In this document: positions 25,531 through 34,536 of the stretch, piece by piece | Layout of the letters: each line of letters opens with the position of its first letter | How positions within the stretch are numbered: position 1 is the first letter of the stretch | Assembly: GCA_963737835.1 (NCBI GenBank) | Contig: CAVTUH010000001.1 | Location: 3,720,001 to 3,784,000 of the forward strand | Direction: 5' to 3' | DNA length: 64,000 bases | Source of the DNA: Palsa-1248 sp963737835 | Lineage (GTDB): Bacteria > Gemmatimonadota > Gemmatimonadetes > Gemmatimonadales > Gemmatimonadaceae | The notes under the pieces: generated by a model | The model's database searches: none | Seen by the model: only the letters and a program-made list of their open reading frames with translations | Told to the model about the DNA's origin: nothing | Made by a program: the position numbers and the translations under genes

Positions 25531-25939
25531 GACATCCTCCTCACGCGCGGTGAGGACGCTCGTTGCAAGTGGCGCAATCCAATGGCTATCGCTCTATGCC
25601 CGCCGGCATGTTCAGCAGCCCCGTCGGTGGCAAACGTAGGACTACCTGCAGTAAGCGGCTATCGGGGATTCTTGGACAGTGTCACAAGGGACTACGAGCT
25701 ACGTTACCGGGCGGTCCCGCAGTCTCCAGGCGGGTGCCCGACTCAACGGAGACCCCAACGTGACCCGGCGGCCGCGTAAGAGCAATGGGCCGATGGGGCC
25801 AGTCAGCCTTGACTAGTGGCCAGCCGCAGCGCTGAGTGGGTGAGGCGACAGGCGCCGACTCCCGTGTACCCACCTGCGCGCATAAAATAGTCGTCAAGCC
25901 GCAGGCCCTCACATTCTTTCCGGTTCACTCCAGGATTCC
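25531..25939. other. Intergenic region between divergent usp and PPOX genes
   Basis: About 410 bp without a supportable gene. A TAAAAT hexamer at about 25885 could be a -10 for the PPOX gene. I see no heptamer repeat, REP element or clear regulator site. Confidence 0.4.
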
Positions 25940-26395
25940 GTGCCACCAAAGACTGGACCTGTCATCAGAGACCTGTCGCGCGCCGAGTGCGAAGCGATTC
26001 TCGCGCGTCACGACGTGGGGCGCATCGCGTACGCCGCTGGGCCGCGCGTCGACATCGAGCCGATCAATTACGTCTTCGCGGACGGTTGGATCTACTGCCG
26101 CACGTCGCGCGGAGTGAAGAGCGCCATTCTCGCCCACCACCGATGGGCGGCATTCGAGGTGGATGAGGTCAAGGACACCTTCGACTGGCGCAGCGTCGTC
26201 GTGCGTGGGGCAGTGTACTTTCTCGATTCCGATTCGCCGCCTGTCGACCTACATTCGTTTGCCCATGGCGTCGAACTGTTGCGAGAGCTCGTACCCGGTA
26301 CGGGCACTGAGAACGATCCGGTACCGTTTCGACTTCTCGTCCTTCGCATGCACCTGGACGAAGTCACTGGGCGCGAAGCATCTTCGGGACCGTGA
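25940..26395 (+). CDS. Pyridoxamine 5'-phosphate oxidase family (flavin-binding split barrel)
   Basis: A 151-residue split-barrel protein of the PPOX-like superfamily (nitroimidazole-resistance/FMN-binding type). Typical elements are ECEAILARHDVGRIAYA at the N-terminus, VDIEPINYVFADGWIYCRT, AAFEVDEVKD and WRSVVVRGAVYFL. Members bind FMN or F420 or act as non-catalytic flavin sensors; which applies cannot be seen. The start is a GTG at 25940, since no ATG precedes the conserved N-terminus. UspA and PPOX proteins often occur together in stress regulons, which fits the divergent UspA gene. Confidence 0.8.
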   Translation: MPPKTGPVIRDLSRAECEAILARHDVGRIAYAAGPRVDIEPINYVFADGWIYCRTSRGVKSAILAHHRWAAFEVDEVKDTFDWRSVVVRGAVYFLDSDSPPVDLHSFAHGVELLRELVPGTGTENDPVPFRLLVLRMHLDEVTGREASSGP

Positions 26396-26420
26396 GGCTC
26401 GTGGGTGTTGTAAGCCAAAC

Positions 26421-26560
26421 GGCGGGGTCAGGGGTCAGGAAACGACAACCGCGACGGCAACAACGGGCGACGCAATGCGTCGCCCCTACCGGTCCAAGGC
26501 CGGTCACTGTGCACCGTGATTGACCGTTAGTGCCCCGACCCCTGGTCCCTGACCCCTGAT
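26421..26560. repeat. Family C heptamer inverted repeat with nested REP (copy C2)
   Basis: The left arm is GGGTCAG GGGTCAG GAAACGA. The right arm is CCGACCC CTGGTCC CTGACCC CTGATACC. Between them, at 26465-26489, sits a complete type B GTAG-hairpin. The right arm runs into the 3' end of the decarboxylase gene and supplies its last residues and stop. The element lies between two convergent genes. Confidence 0.85.
26465..26489 (-). repeat. GTAG-hairpin REP-like element (type B), nested in C2
   Basis: Arms GGGCGACGCA and TGCGTCGCCC followed by CTAC on the + strand, then CGGTCC. It has the same orientation as every other copy in the window. It occupies the loop of the family C inverted repeat. 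Confidence 0.8.
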
Positions 26561-28116
26561 ACCGCTCTTCCCAGCTCAATCACAGCGCGGATCAATGCGT
26601 CGAAATCCTCGGTCCGGCTGCGATGATTCACGTTCGCGACTCGGAGCGCGAAGTGGCTGTTGATGGTGGTGCCTGACGGGACCGCGATGCCTCGCTCTTG
26701 GAGCTGCAGCAGAATTTCCTGGTTGAGCGCATCCAAGCCGCCTGCGCGCGCCTGCTTCGGAGCGTAGCGAAAGCACACCACGTTGAGCGGTACCGGCGCG
26801 AGCAGCTCGAGCTCGGGCGATGCCTCGATCGCCGCCACGAGGTGGCGGATCTGTCGGACGTTTTGCTCAATGCACCGCGTCAACCGATCGACACCCTCGG
26901 CCTTGAGGCTCATCCATACTTTGAGCGCGCGAAAGTTGCGCGTCAGTTCGAGGCCACGATTCGCGAACGGCAGTCCTCCGGCAATGACGCCACGAGCCGT
27001 CGGAGCGAGGTAGCTTGCCGTGGAGGCGAGCGCCTCTTGGTGCGCGACGTGATCGCGAATCAGGCCACACGCACACTCGAAGGGCAGATATCCCCACTTG
27101 TGAAGATCGAAGCCGATCGAGTCCGCCCGCGTCAGGCCGTTGAGCAGCGGACGAAGTTCGTCTGACAGGTACGCCAAAGCGCCAAAGGCGCCGTCCACGT
27201 GAAACCACAGCTGCTCGGCACGGGCGGTCTCCGCCAATAGCTCGAGGTCGTCGATCGCTCCGGTGTTGACGGTGCCGGCCGTGCCGATGATGCAGAAGGG
27301 AAGAAGACCACTCTTCCGATCGGCTCGGAGTCGCTGTTCCAGCGCGCGGATGTCCAGGCGGAAGGTTCGGTCGACCGGTACCTGTCGTAGCGCACGACTG
27401 CCGAGTCCCAGCCATTCGGCGCCTTTGCCAGCCCAGTTGTGGGCTTCAGTCGACGCGTAGAACACGAGCGGGGGATGTTTTCCCTGCAGTCCGTCGGTCC
27501 GGACGTCGAATCCCGCAGCGCGCGCCGCGACGTAGCGCGCGACGACGAGACCGAGCACGTTGGCCATGGTCCCACCCTGCACGAGCAAGCCGCTCGCCGT
27601 GTGCGGCATGCCGACCATCTCGGCAAGCCAGCGAAGGACCTCCTCTTCAACAAGCGCCGGCGCCTGATTGAAGCCGGCCATGTGCGGATTGATCCCGGCG
27701 GCGAGCATGTCGGCCATCATCCCGAGCGGGGTGCCGTTGCTCTGCACCCAGCCCCAGAACCGCGGATCGATGTTGCCGTTGGTGTAGGGCATCACCCGTT
27801 GAACGAATGCCTCGTACGCCGCCGCGGCCCCGATGCCGGTTTTCGGTAACTGCTCGTTGAACGACTGCCGGACGCTCGGTGGCATCTCGCGCCACGCGGG
27901 CTGTTGTGGCAACGTCTCGAGGTGGGTGAGCATATCATCCACCATCCAATGTGCCAACGTGCGAAAGGCGGCCCAGTCAGTCGGGTCGAGCGTCAGCTCA
28001 TCGGGAGGCGGTTGATCGGATTGCGGGCCGGTCATTGAGCCTGGCGTCGTAACCGACGTGGTAGTGTGAGTGGACGACACCGCGGAACGGTAGCCGGTCG
28101 CGGTCAGCGTTGCCAT
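26527..28116 (-). CDS. Pyridoxal-dependent (aromatic-type) amino acid decarboxylase
   Basis: A 529-residue group II PLP decarboxylase of the aromatic-L-amino-acid/glutamate decarboxylase superfamily. The cofactor Lys is in IGFDLHKWGYLPFECACG. Other family features are FWGWVQSNGTPLGMMADML, LLVQGGTMANVLGL, FHVDGAFGALA and VNVLCFR-like NVVCFRYAP. The N-terminal 40 residues are low-complexity (Thr/Ser/Gln-rich). The C-terminal residues VRDQGSGH and the stop lie inside heptamer repeat C2, so the native end has been replaced or extended by the repeat. Substrate preference cannot be read from the sequence. Confidence 0.9.
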   Translation of the reverse strand: MATLTATGYRSAVSSTHTTTSVTTPGSMTGPQSDQPPPDELTLDPTDWAAFRTLAHWMVDDMLTHLETLPQQPAWREMPPSVRQSFNEQLPKTGIGAAAAYEAFVQRVMPYTNGNIDPRFWGWVQSNGTPLGMMADMLAAGINPHMAGFNQAPALVEEEVLRWLAEMVGMPHTASGLLVQGGTMANVLGLVVARYVAARAAGFDVRTDGLQGKHPPLVFYASTEAHNWAGKGAEWLGLGSRALRQVPVDRTFRLDIRALEQRLRADRKSGLLPFCIIGTAGTVNTGAIDDLELLAETARAEQLWFHVDGAFGALAYLSDELRPLLNGLTRADSIGFDLHKWGYLPFECACGLIRDHVAHQEALASTASYLAPTARGVIAGGLPFANRGLELTRNFRALKVWMSLKAEGVDRLTRCIEQNVRQIRHLVAAIEASPELELLAPVPLNVVCFRYAPKQARAGGLDALNQEILLQLQERGIAVPSGTTINSHFALRVANVNHRSRTEDFDALIRAVIELGRAVSGVRDQGSGH

Positions 28117-28187
28117 TCATATTGTGCTTTGGAATCGCGCGGGTGGCGGGAAGGCGTTGCGCCTCGGAATCGCGCGGACGGCAGAGA

Positions 28188-28211
28188 GGGCGACGCCTGC
28201 GTCGCCCCTAC
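28188..28211 (-). repeat. GTAG-hairpin REP-like element (type B)
   Basis: Arms GGGCGACGC and GCGTCGCCC around CT, followed by CTAC on the + strand. It lies between the decarboxylase start and the SDR stop. Confidence 0.7.
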
Positions 28212-28245
28212 CCGCCGGGGGCAGCTTGCTCAGGCGCCCGCAGCC

Positions 28246-29205
28246 CTACCGGTCCGTTGCGGCTTCGTGGTTGAGGGACGGGCGGTTCTTTGGGAGCAGG
28301 CGGTTCAGGATGCTCAGTGCTTCGCTGGTCATCCCCGGCAAGAGGCCGTGGAGCCACGCGGCCGCGCGCGCTGGCGCGCCAATGACGAGTTCCGCTTCTG
28401 CGTACCGGCAGGCCTCGACAATGCGCCGCGCGGTGCGGGTGGCATTGGCCGACAGCGCGGGTGCGTCGTCGCCGGCGGCGAAGAGCGCATATTCAGCGCT
28501 TTGCTGATCGTTGAGGTGGGTGCGTCGCTGGCCTCCGACGCGCATGAGTCCCGGGCACACAGTGGTGACGTACACATTGTCTCTTGCCAACTCGGCACGG
28601 AGTCCTTCCGAGAGCCCGACGAGCGCAAACTTGCTCGTGCTGTACGGCAGCAGGTGCGGGACGCTCACCTTGCCGCCAATCGACGCGATGTTCACGATGC
28701 GGCCGAAGTGCCGCTCGCGCATCTTGGGGAGGATGGTCTGGATGACGTAGAGTGGTCCCCAGAAGTGTGTCCGCATCGCGCGGTCGTAGTCATCGACGGT
28801 CGTCGAGTCGTACGGGCCGACCTGAAACAGCCCCGCGTTATTGACCACGACATCGATCGGGCCGCCTGCGTCCTCGACGGACGGTATCAGCTGGCGGACC
28901 TGGGCCGCGTTGCTCATGTCGCCAACGAAGGCGTGCACATCGGCGCCCGTTCGAGCCAACTCGGCGCGTGCGTTCTCGAGCTCGGTTTCATCGCGTCCAC
29001 AAATGGCGAGGCGCGCGCCTTCCGCCGCGAAGGCCCGGGCCAGGACGAGTCCGAGGCCGCGGGACCCTCCGGTGATCAGCACGTGGCGGTCGTCAAAATC
29101 GATTCTGCGGCTCTCGTGGAGGAGCCAACGGCCCACGGCGAGGCCGGCTGCCAACACCCCTGCCGTGGTCGCTAAGTGGCCATTGACGTGTAACCGAGGG
29201 GCCAT
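28246..29205 (-). CDS. Short-chain dehydrogenase/reductase with N-terminal membrane anchor
   Basis: A classical SDR: cofactor motif LITGGSRGLGLVLARAFA, DMSNAA, VVNNAGLFQVGP (NNAG), catalytic Ser in NIASIGGKVSV and the YSTSK catalytic Tyr/Lys. The N-terminus has a hydrophobic stretch (LATTAGVLAAGLAVGRWLL), suggesting membrane attachment. The C-terminal part (about 80 residues after the fold) is Ala/Leu-rich. ATG 29205 is used because it begins just before the anchor; the open frame extends to 29256. The substrate is unknown. Confidence 0.85.
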   Translation of the reverse strand: MAPRLHVNGHLATTAGVLAAGLAVGRWLLHESRRIDFDDRHVLITGGSRGLGLVLARAFAAEGARLAICGRDETELENARAELARTGADVHAFVGDMSNAAQVRQLIPSVEDAGGPIDVVVNNAGLFQVGPYDSTTVDDYDRAMRTHFWGPLYVIQTILPKMRERHFGRIVNIASIGGKVSVPHLLPYSTSKFALVGLSEGLRAELARDNVYVTTVCPGLMRVGGQRRTHLNDQQSAEYALFAAGDDAPALSANATRTARRIVEACRYAEAELVIGAPARAAAWLHGLLPGMTSEALSILNRLLPKNRPSLNHEAATDR

Positions 29206-29393
29206 GACGTCCCGTCGACCGTTGATTGGCCGGCTTTCATGCAAAGCGCCAGCCAACTACGCGTAAGATCGGGCGCCGTCCATGCGATCCTTCATCGTCT
29301 TGAGCGACCTGAGCCGGAGCGACGCCGGAGTCGCACAAACAATGGGGGCCGTGACGTGACGTCACCGGCCCCGAAGCTTGCGACAATTGCTGG

Positions 29394-29414
29394 TTCCTAA
29401 TTCCTAATTCCTGA
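29394..29414. repeat. Short heptamer run TTCCTAA (family F)
   Basis: Three tandem 7-mers, TTCCTAA TTCCTAA TTCCTGA, without an inverted partner. It is about 135 bp past the susD stop. It is AT-rich compared with its surroundings. Confidence 0.6.
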
Positions 29415-29487
29415 CCATGTGCCGACTTTCCATGGCCATCGCGAGAGTTTAGTCCCGCATTTACCGGCGCACAGGCCAAATGACGAA

Positions 29488-29515
29488 GGCCAGTTTCAAG
29501 CTGCTGGAACTGGCC
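29488..29515 (-). terminator. Terminator of susCD operon 1
   Basis: The stem is GGCCAGTTTC and GGAACTGGCC with one wobble pair and an 8-nt loop. On the minus strand it is followed by TTCGTCATTT. It is located 36 bp after the susD stop. It shares the GGCCAGT core with other terminators in the window. Confidence 0.7.
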
Positions 29516-29550
29516 CGCGCCATTTGCGGCATCGCACGCCTACCGGTCGG

Positions 29551-31128
29551 TCACTGGCAAGTGGGATTCCATTGGCCGTTCCGCCCATTCAACTCCTCGG
29601 ACGTCAACGGAGTGATCGTCGTGTGCACGTCCCCATCAATGGCTGGGGGGCCTGTGTGAGCCCAACTCGTATCGACCAGAGCGGCGACCGAATACATCCG
29701 AATGGAGATGACTCGGTCGGCGCCGCCTTCCATGAGCGTCGAGATCTGCTGTTCTTGGAGGATCTGGTTCCGGAGGGCTGGGTAGGTCGAGGCGGCCGAC
29801 GGCGCCACGCCACCTACCTCCGTTCGAACGTTGTTGATGAGCGCCAGGGCGCCGGCAAAGTCACCGAGCCCGAGCCGGATCTGGGCCTCGATCAGGTTCA
29901 GCGACTCGCTCCGGATAATCGGCATCGGCGACGCCGGGCTTGGGTACATCCCATAGATGTAGACCGATGCGAAATTCGGGCTGTTCGGGGCATGCGCCTG
30001 AGAATACAACGATTGCTGGACCGGCCAGGGCCCTGCCGGGATGTAGGCCGGGTTGAGAACGAACTTCGCCTTCCAGCGGAGGTCGTTGATCGTATCCTGC
30101 GTGGCCGGCACCTCGCTCAGCACCGCCTGCGTGCCGACAATGGCGTTCATCGGGTTGGCTTGATCGCCCGAGGCCGAGGCGAAATCGTACATGACGCTGT
30201 ACTGGTCGTACGCCCACCCCCCCGCCGTGTTCGGCGGCAGCGACATCGGCTGGAACAACGCCAATGCCTTGGCCGCGCTGTCGGCGCGCGTTAGTGCCCC
30301 TGGATCTGGGGTGCCACCCGCTATAAGTGTCGGGGCCTGGCCCTTCTGGTGTGCGATCGCGTACGCCAACTCGAGTCCCGCTTTGGCGGCGAGAGCCCGG
30401 TTGAACGCGGCGAACGATCCTGCCTTCGTACTGGGTCCGGCGAACTTGCCGACCGCCCCGAACCCGGGCGGGATCTTGATGGGGAAAGTCGTCGCACCGG
30501 CAGTGTTGAGGCTCGTGTTGGCCGAATCGAGGAGCGCCACAATGTACTGGAGCCCATCCTTGAGGCACACGGCTGGCGGCAGCGCAGTCGCGCTCGGTGA
30601 CTGCGTGATCGCGATACCCTCCGAATCGTGCGCCCAGACCAGGATCAGGTAGTTGAGCGCTTCGAGCGTCTGAACGACGCCCGTGATCCCCGCGGCCTGC
30701 TGGGACGTATAGGCCGGCACCGTGTTGGGAAGAGCTGCCAGGATCTGCTGCGCCTGACGAATATTCTGGTACTCGGTGGCCCACGTTTCGATCCACGAGC
30801 CGATCGGGATCGGGATGATGCCCGCGTCATACTCAATGAAGCGGGGTTCGGTATTCGTGAAGTTCACTACCTCGCGCGCATACGAGGACAACTCGAGCGC
30901 GACCTGGAACTGATCGTTTCGCGTCGCGGAGAACAGCCCAGTGATGGCCTGCGTCACGCCGCCCGGCGTGCCCGGGATCGCTGTGGGCGCGGCGTAGAAC
31001 GGCACTACACTATCATTGCACGCAGCCAGCGCTACCAGCGCGCCGGCACCCGCCAGTGCCACATACCGCTGGCGCCAGCCGCGGGTGATTCCACGGCCCC
31101 GGGGATTCCTTTCGTGAGTGTATGTCAT
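29551..31128 (-). CDS. RagB/SusD family nutrient-uptake lipoprotein (copy 1)
   Basis: The surface lipoprotein that caps the SusC transporter and helps capture substrate. The signal peptide ends in a lipobox, LVALAACNDS (Cys at about residue 36), and SusD TPR-like helices follow (ITGLFSATRNDQFQVALELS; TWATEYQNIRQAQQILAAL), with the late conserved LRNQILQEQQISTLMEGGAD. It is 525 residues, normal for the family. Its ATG is one base after the susC stop, so the two are translationally coupled. Copy 2 at 34766 is a paralogue. The substrate class cannot be read from the sequence. Confidence 0.95.
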   Translation of the reverse strand: MTYTHERNPRGRGITRGWRQRYVALAGAGALVALAACNDSVVPFYAAPTAIPGTPGGVTQAITGLFSATRNDQFQVALELSSYAREVVNFTNTEPRFIEYDAGIIPIPIGSWIETWATEYQNIRQAQQILAALPNTVPAYTSQQAAGITGVVQTLEALNYLILVWAHDSEGIAITQSPSATALPPAVCLKDGLQYIVALLDSANTSLNTAGATTFPIKIPPGFGAVGKFAGPSTKAGSFAAFNRALAAKAGLELAYAIAHQKGQAPTLIAGGTPDPGALTRADSAAKALALFQPMSLPPNTAGGWAYDQYSVMYDFASASGDQANPMNAIVGTQAVLSEVPATQDTINDLRWKAKFVLNPAYIPAGPWPVQQSLYSQAHAPNSPNFASVYIYGMYPSPASPMPIIRSESLNLIEAQIRLGLGDFAGALALINNVRTEVGGVAPSAASTYPALRNQILQEQQISTLMEGGADRVISIRMYSVAALVDTSWAHTGPPAIDGDVHTTITPLTSEELNGRNGQWNPTCQ

Positions 31129-31129
31129 G

Positions 31130-34100
31130 TCAGAATCCCAGGTCGAGGCCGACGTAAAAAACCTTGGCTGGCGGGTACGGTGTGACCTCATTCGCATTAC
31201 GTATCTGCTGGTTGTTGGTGAACGTGGCCTCCGGGTCGAGACCGTCGTAGTGGAAGATGTGGAACAGGTTGTAGCCATTGACCGAAAGGCGAGCGCTCGC
31301 GAGCCGACCGGCTCCTATGGTGTTCACCAGGTGGACCGGCAGGGAGTAGCTCAACGTCAGCTGTCGCACCTTGAGGTAGCTCGCCGACTGGGTCCAGGGG
31401 CTGAGCCCGAGATTCAACTGCGCGAGGCGCCTGGCCCTGACGGCCGTGTCCGCATAGAGGTCCGGACCGAAGTCGAAGTACAGGTCCGTGACGTCCACCT
31501 CATTGCCTCCCCGCGACCAGTCGAGGAATCCATAGAGGCGGAACCCTTTATAATCGAACTCATTGCCCAAGCTCGTGAGGATGCCCGGACTGTTATCGCC
31601 GTTTTGTATAGGGAGTCCGACGCAGTTGGCGAAGGCCGTGTTGACTTGCTCCGTGACCGATCGACCGACAGCCAGGAAGCCACCGGCGCCGGTGAAAAAC
31701 GGCCCGGCCGGCAACTTGTCCACGACACTGACATTGCGATACACCGTGGTCGTACTCACCCAGGTGAAGCCGTTCCTGAGCTGCACCGGCGTCATCTGCA
31801 GCGAGAACTCCATCCCGCGGTTCGTGAACTGTCCACTATTGATGTAGACGTTGGAATAGCCGTACGACGGCGCCACACCGTTCTGCAGGAGGAGGCTCGA
31901 AAGCCGCTTCTGGTACACCGTAGCCGTGAACTGCGCACGGGAGTGGAACATCGTGGCGTCGAACCCGAACTCGCCCTCGACCTCGGATTCAGGCTTGATG
32001 TTCGGATCACCCAGCGTCGCATTGCTGGCAATGCCGCCTGTTCCCGCGATCAAGGCAAACGGGAGCGGCGACCACCGCGCGCCATACGGCGCGAGGTTCC
32101 CCGACTGCCCGTACGCGGCCCGGAACTTGAGCTCATCGAGGAAGCCGGCGAACTGAGGGACCCGGTACGACGCAGAGTAGTGGGGATAGTAGTAGAACTT
32201 CTTGATGTCGCCGTCGTTCGTCGAGCGCTCGGCGGCCACACCGCCGTTGATGGTCAGGCGGCTGTCGAGCATAATGAGTTGCTCGTTGCCATAAAACGAC
32301 TGATCCAGCTCCGCGGTGCGGTAGAAGTAGTTGAGCTGGGTCGTGCCGACCGTCGGCGCGTTGACCCCGGCCAGCAGGTTGAACCCCTCCGATACCGGGT
32401 TCGTGTTACTCCGCCGGTCCCGGGTATAGCCGGCCGACGTGGTCGCATCGAGCCAGGAGAGTCCGGTGAAGTGGTGAATCAGATTGAGGCCGTAGTTGAT
32501 GTAGTCGATCTGCGCGGTATTCGAGACCGACGTGCCCGGGAGCCCGGTCGGGATGCGCTGTTCCACCTGCAGATCGGGGGGAGCGTATAGGAGGTCGGCC
32601 TGGCTCGCGTAATCGGCGCCGCCGACCGCGTTGAACTGGAGACTCTGCTTGTCCGTCTTCCACGGCGTCCAGTTGACCGAGCCTCCGCCAATGAACCGGC
32701 TCGTCTGCTGCGGCGTGTTGATCTCGGCGGCGTCCGCAAAGGGGTTCGCCGGCCCATACGGGTTGAGCGGCCACGACCCGTCCGGATTCCTCGTCTGAAG
32801 GTTCACGAACCCGGGCGTGTAGGAGAAGACATCGTACGGGCTGATCCCGATGTTGTCGTTCCCCGTAATGCCGCGGCGCGTGGTGTTGTGGATGTAATTC
32901 AAGTTCGTCGTGAACGTGAGGCTGTTGCTGAATTGCTCGCTGAGGTTGGTCCGGACCGACTGCTTGTTGTACCCGCTGTTGTACAGCGTCCCGTTGTCAT
33001 ATTTCGTCAGCCCGGAGACGTAATACTGCGTGGTTCCGGAGGTGCCGCTGACGTTGATATTCGTCTGGTAGGAGGCCTGCGGGTTACTGAACAGCTGCAC
33101 CTGCAGGTTCTGCGGCCCAGCGTACTGGCTGGCGACAGTGGCATTGTTGGCCGCAATTTCCGCCGGGGTCGTGGCGCCCGTGCGGGTGTTGATATAAGCC
33201 TGGGCACTCGCGAGCGTGCCGAACGTGCGGATCGGGAACTCGTTGGCCAGCGACGTGTGCCCGACCTGATTGCTCACCGTCCACTTGGCCTTGCCGCTCG
33301 TGCCGCGCTTGGTCGTGATGATGACTACGCCGGCCGAGGCCTTGGAGCCGTAGATGGCCGACGCGGACGCGCCCTTCAGGACCTCGAGCGACTCAATGTC
33401 GTCCGGGTTGAGGTCGGCAATGCGGTTGACGCTGTTGTCCTGGTCGCCGGGGGCCGTCTGGTTGGCGCCGCCGCTACCCGAGCCAATCGAGTTGACTCCG
33501 CCGCCCGACTGGTTGATCGCGTTGTCGCCGGCTTCCACCGTCTCATTGTTGACGATGACGCCGTCAACGATATAGAGGGGGAGTGCGTTGCCGTTAATCG
33601 ATGTGACGCCGCGGACCTGGATCTGAAGACCGCCACCCGGCGCGCCGCCATTGTTTTGCTGGATGACCGCGCCGGGGATCTTGCCTTGGAGCGAGTTCTC
33701 TATCGTGGGCGTCGGGACCTGATTGATGTCCTGCGTATTGACGACGGAGACCGCGTTGGCCGCGTTCTGTGAGGCGACGCTCGTCGCCACGCCCGTGACG
33801 ACCTGCGTCTCCAGGCGAAGGACGTCCTTCGCCAGCACGATCGTGTAATCGGTCTTGCCAGGCGTGATCGTCACGGTCTGCGCCAGGTAGCCGATCCGGC
33901 GCACCGTCATCGTCCTGGCGGTGGCTGGCACGCGGAAGGAAAAGGTGCCACTGTCCGACGTGTTGGCTCCGATCGTCGTCCCGGTGACCACAACCTGGGC
34001 CGTGGGAATGGCCACGTGTTCGGCCGCGTCCTCGACGCGGCCGGTGATGCGCGTCTCTTGCTGTGCGCGGGCAGTCGAGAGCGCGAGGCCGAGGGCGAAT

Positions 34101-34147
34101 GACACGCCGAGCGGGACGCGCCACACTCTCCCTACGTACGTTCTCAT
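31130..34147 (-). CDS. SusC/RagA family TonB-linked outer membrane receptor (copy 1)
   Basis: A 1005-residue TonB-dependent importer. Signal peptide (VPLGVSFALGLALSTARAQQ); N-terminal carboxypeptidase-regulatory-like barrel (TRITGRVEDAAEHVAIPTA...); plug domain with SLQGKIPGAVIQ, IQVRGVTS and YIVDGVIVNN; SVNRIADLNPDDIESLEVLK, SAIYGSKASAGVVIITTKRG; then the 22-strand barrel ending in VFYVGLDLGF, with a C-terminal Phe as usual for outer-membrane barrels. CGGAGGAAGC precedes the ATG. A conserved promoter lies about 200 bp upstream. It has no sigma/anti-sigma pair beside it. It forms an operon with susD copy 1. Confidence 0.95.
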   Translation of the reverse strand: MRTYVGRVWRVPLGVSFALGLALSTARAQQETRITGRVEDAAEHVAIPTAQVVVTGTTIGANTSDSGTFSFRVPATARTMTVRRIGYLAQTVTITPGKTDYTIVLAKDVLRLETQVVTGVATSVASQNAANAVSVVNTQDINQVPTPTIENSLQGKIPGAVIQQNNGGAPGGGLQIQVRGVTSINGNALPLYIVDGVIVNNETVEAGDNAINQSGGGVNSIGSGSGGANQTAPGDQDNSVNRIADLNPDDIESLEVLKGASASAIYGSKASAGVVIITTKRGTSGKAKWTVSNQVGHTSLANEFPIRTFGTLASAQAYINTRTGATTPAEIAANNATVASQYAGPQNLQVQLFSNPQASYQTNINVSGTSGTTQYYVSGLTKYDNGTLYNSGYNKQSVRTNLSEQFSNSLTFTTNLNYIHNTTRRGITGNDNIGISPYDVFSYTPGFVNLQTRNPDGSWPLNPYGPANPFADAAEINTPQQTSRFIGGGSVNWTPWKTDKQSLQFNAVGGADYASQADLLYAPPDLQVEQRIPTGLPGTSVSNTAQIDYINYGLNLIHHFTGLSWLDATTSAGYTRDRRSNTNPVSEGFNLLAGVNAPTVGTTQLNYFYRTAELDQSFYGNEQLIMLDSRLTINGGVAAERSTNDGDIKKFYYYPHYSASYRVPQFAGFLDELKFRAAYGQSGNLAPYGARWSPLPFALIAGTGGIASNATLGDPNIKPESEVEGEFGFDATMFHSRAQFTATVYQKRLSSLLLQNGVAPSYGYSNVYINSGQFTNRGMEFSLQMTPVQLRNGFTWVSTTTVYRNVSVVDKLPAGPFFTGAGGFLAVGRSVTEQVNTAFANCVGLPIQNGDNSPGILTSLGNEFDYKGFRLYGFLDWSRGGNEVDVTDLYFDFGPDLYADTAVRARRLAQLNLGLSPWTQSASYLKVRQLTLSYSLPVHLVNTIGAGRLASARLSVNGYNLFHIFHYDGLDPEATFTNNQQIRNANEVTPYPPAKVFYVGLDLGF

Positions 34148-34263
34148 GAAGCTTCCTCCGGTTGGTGAGCGAAAGTGCGAATAGACAGGGCCAAGACTGC
34201 CACTGGCAGATGTCCTCCTGAATCGGCGACGAGAGAGACTGGACGGGGCTCGAATGTGACGGA

Positions 34264-34338
34264 CGGGACAATGTGCATACCGGGCGAGCCGGTGTGAAAG
34301 CCCGGTCGCCTAGCGAACCACTAGACCATTGAGACGGG
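34264..34338 (-). other. tRNA-Glu-like segment in the susC1 leader
   Basis: On the minus strand the leader contains GGTCTAGTGGTT, like a tRNA-Glu D arm, then ACCGGGCTTTCACACCGG, like a Glu (UUC) anticodon arm with loop CTTTCAC. No matching acceptor 3' strand or proper T arm follows, and about four extra bases precede the D arm. It is therefore not an intact tRNA gene; it is a possible relic or mimic. Confidence 0.3.
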
Positions 34339-34342
34339 CGCT

Positions 34343-34371
34343 AGTGTGGCGTCAACGGCAGTCGCTGTCAA
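34343..34371 (-). promoter_or_regulatory. Promoter of susCD operon 1
   Basis: Minus strand: TTGACA (34371-34366), a 17-bp spacer, CACACT (34348-34343). The same two boxes, spacing and flanks (GTC before, AGC after) occur upstream of the second susC. It implies a leader of roughly 190 nt before the susC ATG. Confidence 0.65.
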
Positions 34372-34536
34372 GACTGCATTCATCACCGGCCCGACCGTCG
34401 TAGCAGATGTCCCGATCGAGGCATATTGACACGAGGGCTCGCCCTCAGGCGATCGCTGACGCGCACGGCTTGGGTGTCGTTGGCGCGCTGGACGCCAAAC
34501 GACAAGAGGCGAGTGCCTTTATGAAATTTTTATGTC

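Larger units (their letters stand above)
29206..29550. other. Intergenic region downstream of susD copy 1
   Basis: It holds a hairpin at 29345-29372 (GGGGCCGTGACG and CGTCACCGGCCCC, one bulge), a short heptamer run TTCCTAA TTCCTAA TTCCTGA at 29394-29414, and the susD terminator at 29488-29515. No gene is supported. Confidence 0.6.

Noticed and set aside
25563..25763. Short + strand frames between usp and PPOX genes
   Set aside because: They overlap one another, have no recognisable domain, and no convincing ribosome-binding site was seen.
31118..32590. Long + strand frame opposite susC1 (and similar at 37389-38579 opposite susC2)
   Set aside because: It is antisense to strongly conserved TonB receptor sequence and its composition is that of a mirror frame.
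34264..34338. Functional tRNA-Glu gene
   Set aside because: The acceptor stem does not close, the T arm is missing and extra bases precede the D arm; kept only as a tRNA-like relic.
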